A stretch of DNA of 64,000 bases from assembly GCF_023910625.1 (NCBI RefSeq), contig NZ_JAAVVW010000003.1, positions 434,001 to 498,000 on the forward strand. The letters are read 5' to 3'. Below the pieces are notes generated by a model, which saw only the letters and a list, made by a program, of their open reading frames with translations, was not told the origin of the DNA and ran no database searches. This DNA comes from Limnohabitans sp. (GTDB taxonomy: Bacteria > Pseudomonadota > Gammaproteobacteria > Burkholderiales > Burkholderiaceae_C). Below are positions 53,344 to 62,863 of this stretch, piece by piece. How positions within the stretch are numbered: position 1 is the first letter of the stretch; the number at the start of each line of letters is the position of its first letter. Position numbers and translations under genes: made by a program.

Positions 53344-53406
53344 AACTTATCCAAACTTATGCCGAAAATCATAAGTTATACTTTTCTCCATAAGTTGCCA
53401 TAAGTC
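53344..53406. promoter_or_regulatory. Five-copy ACTTAT/ATAAGT repeat upstream of the ATPase gene
   Basis: In 63 bases the motif occurs twice as AACTTAT(G) (53344-53350, 53354-53361) and three times inverted as CATAAGT(T/C) (53370-53377, 53389-53396, 53399-53406). The second and third copies form perfect 8-base inverted arms around 8 bases. Spacing looks like a multi-site operator. It occupies the whole hsdS-ATPase gap, so the ATPase and hsdR may have a separately controlled promoter. Confidence 0.7.
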
Positions 53407-53416
53407 GGAGTCCAAG

Positions 53417-54559
53417 ATGAGTGCGATCAAGCCTTTTACGTTCCACCGTCCAAGTCTGGCGGACAGTTATTGCGAAAGCCTTGGGGGTCACGGCTTGGCG
53501 GACAGCCGCTCCGGCTTGTTCCTGGCAGCGCCAAGACGCACGGGGAAAAGCACTTTCTTGCGTGAAGACATGCTGCCCGCCATGCAAAAGCGTGGCTGGA
53601 CCACGATCTATGTGGACCTTTGGGCAGACAAATCCAAAGACCCGGCCTTACTCATTACCAGCGCCGTGAAAGCGAAAATCAGCACTTTTGCGGGCGTCAT
53701 CGCCAAGATGGCCAAGGCGAGCGGGCTGGAAAAAGTGAATGTGTTCGGTGCCCTGAGCCTCAACCTCGATTCGCTAGAACTGCCAACGGGACTGACGCTG
53801 GCGGATGCGCTGGAGGCATTGGTTGAAGCCGGGAAGGCACCCGTCGCCATCGTCATTGACGAAGCACAGCATGCGCTCTCAACCCAGGCCGGGGTGGATG
53901 CCATGTTTGCGCTCAAGGCGGCACGCGATCACTTGAACCAAGGCAGTGGGCAGCAAGGCCTGTTTATTGTTTTAACGGGTTCTAACCGCGACAAATTGGC
54001 CCACCTGGTGCTGAAACGCACCCAGCCTTTTTTTGGCTCCCAAGTGACGCGTTTCCCCTTGCTGACCAAGGACTTCACCGACGCTTATACGGACTTTGTG
54101 AACCCCTTGCTGGCGGATGACAACCAATTTACCTACGAGGAGGTTTTTGAAGCCTTCAAGCTGGTGGGGCACCGTCCTGAGATGCTGCGCAGTATCGTCG
54201 GTGACATTGCCCTGGATGCGGGCGCACAGCATCTTGGCGAGGCGCTGAAGAATGGTGCTGAAGAAATCAAGGAAAGAATGTGGGGCGCGATGGAAAGCGA
54301 GTTCGCGGGGTTGCCAGACATTCAGCGGGCGGTGCTGGAGACCATCATCGCGCAGGGCAAAAATTACGTTCCTTTCTCCGAGGCCTCGATGCGCGCTTAT
54401 GCCAACTTGGTGCAGCAAGAAAAAGTATCGGTTCCATCGGTTCAGGCTGCGCTGGACACATTGCGTGAAAAGGGGTTGGTCTGGCGGGCGGCCTATGGGG
54501 ACTATGCACTTGAGGACGAAAGCATGGCCGGTTGGTACAAAACCAAAATGCAAGGATAA
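53417..54559 (+). CDS. AAA/Orc-like ATPase embedded in the type I restriction locus
   Basis: A 380-residue ATPase with Walker A APRRTGKST (residues 38-46), Walker B VIDEAQHAL (Asp 148, Glu 149) and a sensor-1-like TGSNR (187-191). A C-terminal winged-helix-like part (about 300-375, VPSVQAALDTLREKGLVWRA) follows, a layout shared with Orc/Cdc6-like and STAND-like ATPases. A CGGAG ribosome-binding site precedes ATG 53417. It lies between hsdS and hsdR, two bases before hsdR. It is not a standard type I subunit; a regulatory or additional defence role is inferred from position only. Confidence 0.82.
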   Translation: MSAIKPFTFHRPSLADSYCESLGGHGLADSRSGLFLAAPRRTGKSTFLREDMLPAMQKRGWTTIYVDLWADKSKDPALLITSAVKAKISTFAGVIAKMAKASGLEKVNVFGALSLNLDSLELPTGLTLADALEALVEAGKAPVAIVIDEAQHALSTQAGVDAMFALKAARDHLNQGSGQQGLFIVLTGSNRDKLAHLVLKRTQPFFGSQVTRFPLLTKDFTDAYTDFVNPLLADDNQFTYEEVFEAFKLVGHRPEMLRSIVGDIALDAGAQHLGEALKNGAEEIKERMWGAMESEFAGLPDIQRAVLETIIAQGKNYVPFSEASMRAYANLVQQEKVSVPSVQAALDTLREKGLVWRAAYGDYALEDESMAGWYKTKMQG

Positions 54560-54561
54560 GC

Positions 54562-57837
<3,276 letters not shown>

Positions 57838-58000
57838 GGCCAGATGAAGCTTTAACTGGCCTTGGTGGACCAGGGCGAAGGCCAGCCCGACATGTCTTTA
57901 AAAATTCAAATTTGTGCTGAGCTGAGGTTTTTGGGGCCAAATTCAGAATATGCTTGTGCAAACTTTTTTCTCATATATTTTCACTTGCAACACGTTAAAG

Positions 58001-58111
58001 CTGCCTCGCATTGAGAGCCCTATCCAGATGATTCGCGGCTTGCGCGTCATGCTGGATGTGGGCCTGGCTGCGCTGTATGGGGCGCAAATTGCGAACACCT
58101 TCAAAATCTGA
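58001..58111 (+). pseudogene. ORF6N-domain relic
   Basis: Thirty-six codons read LPRIESPIQMIRGLRVMLDV and then LAALYGAQ before a stop. This is the start of an ORF6N DNA-binding domain (IRGxRVMLDxDLAxLYGV), found in phage and mobile-element proteins. The start codon and the remaining domain are missing. The rest of the hsdR-to-KTSC gap (57838-58252) shows no other gene. Confidence 0.6.
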
Positions 58112-58252
58112 CCGATCCACCGGAGCGGCCCATCCAGGGTCACGACAAGTGAGGGCAGTGGATTTGGGAAGAGGTTGCAGGCATAGAGCACTACGCAGCT
58201 TTATTCGCTCAATTGGAAAACACATTGCTGATTAGACAAACAGGGAGCTCAC

Positions 58253-58407
58253 ATGGAAATGATTCGGGTTAATTCAGCAGCTATCGTGGCTATCGGATAT
58301 GACGAAAACAGCATGCGAATGAAGATTACTTTTCAACAAGGGCACACATACGACTTTTGTCGAGTCCCAAAGCACATCTTTGAGGGATTCCTCCGTGCTT
58401 CGTCCAA
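58253..58407 (+). pseudogene. KTSC-domain protein gene cut by IS256
   Basis: The frame starts MEMIRVNSAAIVAIGYDENS and continues to FEGFLRASSK, the front two-thirds of a KTSC domain. This small domain is linked in the literature to nucleic-acid-related proteins and often found alone next to mobile DNA. The frame enters the IS256 end at 58408 and stops at 58441. The missing C-terminal codons are not found beyond the IS cluster, so part of the locus has been deleted. An AGGGAG ribosome-binding site precedes it. Confidence 0.65.
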
Positions 58408-59101
58408 GAGGGTGTACGGCATTTTGTGTAAACGGGGCTGAGATCAGTCATTGGGCATCCTGCCTTCGAACTGAATGGTAAACCGGGTCAATGCGGCTTT
58501 CCAATCTCTGAGCGGCATCGTCCACTTCTTGCTGATGTTGTTCAGCGCCAGGTAGAACAATTTCAGCAATGCCTCATCGCTGGGGAACGAGCCCCGGCTC
58601 TTGGTCACCTTGCGCAGACTCATGTTCACCGACTCGATGGCGTTGGTCGTGTAAATGATCCGCCGAATCTCTGGAGGATATTCAAAGAACGGCACGATCC
58701 GCTCCCAGTTGCTGCACCACGATTTCACAATGGTCGGGTAGTCAGCGCCCCATTTTTCTTCGAATTCCTGCAGCCGCAGCACGGCATCATCCGCAGTTGC
58801 GCTGCTGTAGATGGTCTTCAGGTCTGCGGCCACCACTTTGCGCATCTTCCAGCTCACATAGTTCAGGCTGTGGCGCACCATGTGCACCAGACACAGCTGC
58901 ACCGCCGTTTGCGGATATACAGCCTCTATTGCCTCGGGAAAGCCCTTCAAGCCATCCACGCAGGCGATGAAGATGTCAGCCACGCCCCGGTTCTTGAGCT
59001 CCGTGACCACCTGCAGCCAGAACTTGGCCCCTTCGGTCTGGGCAATCCACAGCCCCAGGATTTCCTTCTCGCCCGCCATGTTGATGCCCAAGGCCAGATA
59101 T
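58408..59101 (-). mobile_element. Partial IS256-family element (3' part, minus orientation)
   Basis: The terminal repeat GAGGGTGTACGGCATTTTGT starts at 58408, and the 3' half of a transposase follows in minus orientation until 59101, where a second IS256 copy begins. The 694 bases are nearly identical to 60729-61422 in the other orientation (one mismatch noted in the stretch I aligned). The 5' half of this copy is absent from the window. Confidence 0.85.
58444..59101 (-). pseudogene. IS256 transposase, C-terminal fragment
   Basis: Encodes the C-terminal 219 or so residues of an IS256 transposase, beginning at [10 protein letters not shown] and including the second Asp ([14 protein letters not shown]) and the catalytic Glu ([15 protein letters not shown]). 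The first catalytic Asp is missing because the gene is cut at 59101. It is nonfunctional on its own. Confidence 0.82.
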
Positions 59102-59170
59102 GAGGGTGTCCTAAATTTTGTGTAAACGGTCAAATGGCAGGAAACTGCCGAACATCCAGAAAGATGAACC

Positions 59171-59596
59171 ATGACCGTCAGCAACGAATTGATCGACCAG
59201 CTGCTCGCTGGCTATAAAAAACCTGAAGACCTCATCGGCGAGAACGGCCTGCTCAAGCAGCTGACCAAGCGCCTTGTGGAGCGCGCTTTGGAAGCCGAGA
59301 TGACCGAGCACTTGGGTCACACCAAGAATGCCAGCGTGGCCAATACCGCTGGCAATGCCCGCAACGGCAAAAGCAAAAAGACCCTCAAAGGCGACTTTGG
59401 CGAGCTGCCCATTGATATCCCCCGTGATCGCCACGCCAGCTTTGAGCCGCAGATCGTGCCCAAGCACCAGACGCGCTGGACGGGTTTTGATGACAAGATT
59501 TTGTCCCTGTATGCCCGAGGCATGACGGTACGTGAGATTCAGGGGCATCTCCAGGAAATGTATGGCACCGAGGTGTCGCCCACGCTGATCTCATCG
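59171..59596 (+). pseudogene. IS256 transposase, N-terminal fragment
   Basis: The first 142 codons of a mutator-type transposase (MTVSNELIDQLLAGYKKPED onward, including LSLYARGMTVREIQGHLQ), broken by the IS481 element after PTLISS. With the fragment at 60598-61386 it would make a protein of about 404 residues, normal for IS256. Confidence 0.82.
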
Positions 59597-60499
59597 TTTC
59601 ATGGCCCTCATCGGTGTTTTGCTTTTAAGCGCTGACTGGGGTAACTGATGGTTGTACAGAGCCACGTAACGCATGAGCGTTTGCTCCAAATCTTCACCGC
59701 TGGTGAATCGGTGTGTCTTGAGCACGTCAGCGATACGCCCGTTGAAGCGCTCGACCATGCCATTGGTGCGCGGCGTGCGTGGTTTGGTCAGGCGGTGTTC
59801 AATGTTCAAGGCTTGGCACAGTTGATCAAACTCATGGTTGCCCGTGGCCTGGCGCTCACGGCTGGCAAACAACCTGTCAGTGAACTCCTTGCCGTTGTCG
59901 GTCAGAATTTTCTGCATCTTGATCGGGCACGCCTTGTGCAGGGCATTGAGAAACGCTCGGGCTGCCGCTGCCGTCTTGTGGCTCTTGATCTGCACAAACA
60001 CCCAGCGTGTGGCGCGGTCGATGGCCACAAACAGATAGCGCCTGCTGGTCTCGTCGGGCATCTGGGGCAGGTATTTGACATCGATGTGGATGAACCCCGG
60101 CTCATAGCTTTTGAAGGCTTTATGAGGCTCAGTGGGCTCTTTGGGCCTGAGCGCGTTGAGGTTGCCAACGCCGTGGCGACGCAAGCAACGGTCCAGACCC
60201 GAGCGTGTGGCCTGGGGGCAAAGAAACTCGCGGGTGACGGCCAGCAGATCATCCAGGGGCAACAGCAGCGTCTTTCTGAGTTCGACCACGATCTGTTCTT
60301 GCGCCGGTGTGAGCGTGGTTTGAAGCTTGTGCGGGGTGTGGGACGCGTCATGAAAGCTGTCTCGACCCTTCCACTTGTAAACAGTGCCTTCACTCACGCC
60401 GAAGCGCAACGCCAAAGTGGCAGCAGTCTCCGTGCTGGCCGCCATCTCCGCACGGGTGGCGGGCGTAGTACGTGCGTTTTTGTGCAAGGCTATCATCAT
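59591..60499 (-). CDS. IS481-family transposase
   Basis: A 302-residue DDE transposase. It has an N-terminal helix-turn-helix (TAATLALRFGVSEGTVYKWK) and an rve integrase domain with catalytic Asp in FIHIDVKYLPQM, Asp in LTDNGKEFTDR and Glu in NGMVERFNGRI. It ends LYNHQLPQSALKSKTP. The ATG at 60499 is chosen over an upstream GTG/ATG region. Its stop codon uses bases of the flanking IS256 gene. It appears intact, so this element may be active. Confidence 0.9.
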   Translation of the reverse strand: MMIALHKNARTTPATRAEMAASTETAATLALRFGVSEGTVYKWKGRDSFHDASHTPHKLQTTLTPAQEQIVVELRKTLLLPLDDLLAVTREFLCPQATRSGLDRCLRRHGVGNLNALRPKEPTEPHKAFKSYEPGFIHIDVKYLPQMPDETSRRYLFVAIDRATRWVFVQIKSHKTAAAARAFLNALHKACPIKMQKILTDNGKEFTDRLFASRERQATGNHEFDQLCQALNIEHRLTKPRTPRTNGMVERFNGRIADVLKTHRFTSGEDLEQTLMRYVALYNHQLPQSALKSKTPMRAMKR

Positions 60500-60597
60500 G
60501 ACAAGGCTCCCGGGTGGACTGCTGAGGTGACGCAAAGATTGTCTATCAACTGCCGCATGACCTCTCTGGCCATGAACAGCGGATACCGTTTTGAGTC
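59594..60597 (-). mobile_element. IS481-family insertion sequence (ends approximate)
   Basis: About 1 kb inserted in the IS256 transposase gene. The bounds are set by where the IS256 reading frame breaks (after the codons for LIS, about 59594) and resumes (GTT ACG GAT at 60598). I could not define terminal repeats or a target duplication with certainty, so each end may be off by several bases. The 98 bases from 60500 to 60597 hold the element's promoter end and no other gene. Confidence 0.7.
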
Positions 60598-61386
60598 GTT
60601 ACGGATGCCGTCATGGACGAGGTCAAGGCTTGGCAGGCGCGTCCACTGGATGCGCTGTACCCGATCGTTTACCTGGACTGCATCCACGTCAAAACCCGTG
60701 ACTCAGGCGTGGTGCGCAACAAGGCCGTATATCTGGCCTTGGGCATCAACATGGCTGGCGAGAAGGAAATCCTGGGGCTGTGGATTGCCCAGACCGAAGG
60801 GGCCAAGTTCTGGCTGCAGGTGGTCACGGAGCTCAAGAACCGGGGCGTGGCTGACATCTTCATCGCCTGCGTGGATGGCTTGAAGGGCTTTCCCGAGGCA
60901 ATAGAGGCTGTATATCCGCAAACGGCGGTGCAGCTGTGTCTGGTGCACATGGTGCGCCACAGCCTGAACTATGTGAGCTGGAAGATGCGCAAAGTGGTGG
61001 CCGCAGACCTGAAGACCATCTACAGCAGCGCAACTGCGGATGATGCCGTGCTGCGGCTGCAGGAATTCGAAGAAAAATGGGGCGCTGACTACCCGACCAT
61101 TGTGAAATCGTGGTGCAGCAACTGGGAGCGGATCGTGCCGTTCTTTGAATATCCTCCAGAGATTCGGCGGATCATTTACACGACCAACGCCATCGAGTCG
61201 GTGAACATGAGTCTGCGCAAGGTGACCAAGAGCCGGGGCTCGTTCCCCAGCGATGAGGCATTGCTGAAATTGTTCTACCTGGCGCTGAACAACATCAGCA
61301 AGAAGTGGACGATGCCGCTCAGAGATTGGAAAGCCGCATTGACCCGGTTTACCATTCAGTTCGAAGGCAGGATGCCCAATGACTGA
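60598..61386 (+). pseudogene. IS256 transposase, C-terminal fragment
   Basis: The remaining 262 codons of the interrupted IS256 transposase, from [13 protein letters not shown] to EGRMPND. It contains all three catalytic acids: Asp in [11 protein letters not shown], Asp in [11 protein letters not shown] and Glu in [13 protein letters not shown]. An internal ATG at 60613 could start a truncated protein, but it lacks the N-terminal DNA-binding part. Confidence 0.85.
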
Positions 61387-61422
61387 TCTCAGCCCCGTTT
61401 ACACAAAATGCCGTACACCCTC

Positions 61423-61506
61423 GGCTTTGGGACTCGTGCTTGGCTTGTCTTGAGCGTCCCGTTGCAAGTGCTCCAGCGCCTGACGCACCAGTGTGGTTTT
61501 GCCCAC
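61423..61506 (-). pseudogene. Walker-A fragment of an ATPase gene
   Basis: On the minus strand, 28-29 codons read QVGKTTLVRQALEHLQRDAQ followed by DKPSTSPKA. This is the P-loop region of an AAA-type ATPase of the kind that starts GxRQVGKTTL. It is wedged between the IS256 right end and lpdA-tail copy 4, with neither start nor remaining domain present. It is a leftover of a gene lost through deletion. Confidence 0.5.
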
Positions 61507-61658
61507 TTGGCGAGATCGCTCTGGCCATCGAAATGGGCGCAGACGCGGTGGACATCGGCAAAATCATTCACCCACACCCCACGCTGTTTGATCCCATCGG
61601 CATGGCGGCAGAAGTGGTGCACGGCAGCTGCACGGACTTGCCGCCGGGCAAGAGGTAA
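61507..61658 (+). repeat. lpdA 3'-tail copy 4 (longest)
   Basis: A 152-base ungapped match to lpdA 42523-42674, readable as [20 protein letters not shown]...PPGKR and stop. By my count, outside a 9-base block (GES to FDP) there are 14 differences from lpdA, of which 11 are synonymous. This pattern indicates that the tail diverged while part of a functional lpdA. It has no start and is flanked on the left by an ATPase relic. Confidence 0.9.
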
Positions 61659-61680
61659 ACGCTTCGCGCTGCAAATAAAG

Positions 61681-61711
61681 AAGCCGTCAACCCGCGAGGG
61701 TTGGCGGCTTT
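61681..61711 (+). terminator. Terminator-like hairpin after lpdA-tail copy 4
   Basis: AAGCCGTCAACCC pairs with GGGTTGGCGGCTT (one G-U pair) around a GCGA tetraloop; the T tract is short. It is related to the terminator after copy 3, and the 22 bases between stop codon and stem are the same in both. Confidence 0.7.
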
Positions 61712-61744
61712 GAACTTATTCTTCTTGTGCTTTGGACTGACCCA

Positions 61745-62221
61745 TTAAAACAAGCGGGGGTCAAACTTAAAAGGATAGCGCTCAATTTTGAGCAATATCC
61801 TGCGGTAATCGGGGTGCGCTGGGTTGATCAACAGATTCATCTCTGACGGTTCGATGAAGGAGGGCACCCAGAGCCCCAGGCTGATCATGGATTCAAGCCA
61901 GTCCAAACCAAACCCTTGCGTTGCTGCCTCGTTGCTTTGCCAGTCGGCGGGCAGACCTAAATGATTTGCGGCCATAAGGAGGCTGTCATCTGGAATTTGC
62001 AGTTGCATCAAGGCTTGGTTTTTCGGATGGGCACCGTTGCTGTGAACGCGTTTTTCGAGCTGACACAGCGCACGGTTAGACGCTGCATAGACCACTTGCT
62101 GCGCACCTTTGACATGCCAGCGGCCATTGCCCAAGGTCCACCCGAAACCCAGATTGGCAAGAATGGCGGAGGAGGGCAGTGAGGGGTTTTCGCAAAATCC
62201 AATTCGCCAGACCGTGGTCAA
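61745..62221 (-). CDS. RES-domain toxin (NAD-degrading family)
   Basis: A 158-residue RES-family protein. Characterised members are toxins that deplete NAD by phosphorolysis. Typical features are WRIGFCENP near the N-terminus, NGRWHVKGAQQVVYAASN (the RES core), and the C-terminal FIEPSEMNLLINPAHPDYRR. It overlaps the antitoxin gene by four bases and is second in the operon. It appears full length. Confidence 0.88.
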   Translation of the reverse strand: MTTVWRIGFCENPSLPSSAILANLGFGWTLGNGRWHVKGAQQVVYAASNRALCQLEKRVHSNGAHPKNQALMQLQIPDDSLLMAANHLGLPADWQSNEAATQGFGLDWLESMISLGLWVPSFIEPSEMNLLINPAHPDYRRILLKIERYPFKFDPRLF

Positions 62222-62733
62222 ACGACACCGCCGTATCGGATGGCAATCAGGATGTCTTTCACGCGCTGTGCACCGTAACTGGTTTTGGCCAACTCCAGAG
62301 GGCTATCGCCATCCAGCATGGGGTGAGGGCGGCGCAGCCAAGCTGAGGCTTCGTCTTCCGTCTCAAAGGTGTCGGTGGCCATTTGCCCAAGTTCCAGTAA
62401 ACGCAAGACGCTTTCAGCCGAATGGATGGGCAACAGTTGCCCTTTGGCAGCTCGGCGGTTGGCGGTGCTGCGGTCCAGATCAAGATACTCCGCAATCACC
62501 CCTTTACCTAGCCCCAGATAATCGCCCAGCGGCCCAATGGCTTGACTGGAAATGCCGCGCTTGAGGAGCTTGCAGGCCCCAGCGCTGGAAAGGCTGGCCA
62601 GACGTGTGCCCACCATCACGCGTGTGGTCGCTTGTGGCGAATCGTCTTGTTCAGGAGCATCCAGCAAGGCCCAAAGGGTCGAAAGAGCAGCGCGTCGACT
62701 TGTGGTGTTGGTTGAGAGGGTTGATGATTTCAT
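62218..62733 (-). CDS. Xre/MbcA/ParS-type antitoxin of the RES module (DUF2384)
   Basis: A 171-residue antitoxin. An Xre-like helix-turn-helix lies in LGDYLGLGKGVIAEYLDLDR, followed by RSTANRRAAKG. The C-terminal toxin-binding domain (about residues 105-171) has FETEDEASAWLRRPHPMLDG and SPLELAKTSYGAQRVKDIL, hallmarks of this family. It is first in the operon, with a CATCATGATG palindrome upstream. Confidence 0.88.
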   Translation of the reverse strand: MKSSTLSTNTTSRRAALSTLWALLDAPEQDDSPQATTRVMVGTRLASLSSAGACKLLKRGISSQAIGPLGDYLGLGKGVIAEYLDLDRSTANRRAAKGQLLPIHSAESVLRLLELGQMATDTFETEDEASAWLRRPHPMLDGDSPLELAKTSYGAQRVKDILIAIRYGGVV

Positions 62734-62743
62734 GGTGCAATTA

Positions 62744-62753
62744 CATCATGATG
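62744..62753. promoter_or_regulatory. Short palindrome upstream of the Xre-RES operon
   Basis: CATCATGATG is a perfect 10-base palindrome 11 bases upstream of the antitoxin's ATG, flanked by AT-rich sequence with a second inverted pair (GCAATT...AATTGC, 62737-62766). It is a weak operator candidate. Confidence 0.3.
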
Positions 62754-62863
62754 GTGAAGCAATTGCAACAATTTGAAGTTCGCCGAGAGGGCTTTGGGAG
62801 CCCAAGGATCAGGTTGTCAGGTCTGCTTGTTCGCGCGATTGGCGCTCATCCGGGATGCGACAG

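Larger units (their letters stand above)
59102..61422 (+). mobile_element. IS256-family element, interrupted by an IS481-family element
   Basis: The left end GAGGGTGTCCTAAATTTTGT (59102) and the inverted right end (61395-61422) match at most positions. The transposase starts at 59171, is broken near 59594 and resumes at 60598, ending at 61386. Without the insert the element would be about 1.3 kb, the normal IS256 size. No direct target duplication is seen because the left flank is another IS256 copy and the right flank is unrelated DNA. Confidence 0.85.

Noticed and set aside
53344-53406. CRISPR array
   Set aside because: The motif is only 8 bases with irregular spacing and mixed orientation, unlike CRISPR repeats. 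No cas genes and no other regularly spaced repeats are present in the window.
58111-58252. Coding sequence between the ORF6N relic and the KTSC gene
   Set aside because: No frame of useful length with recognisable motif on either strand.
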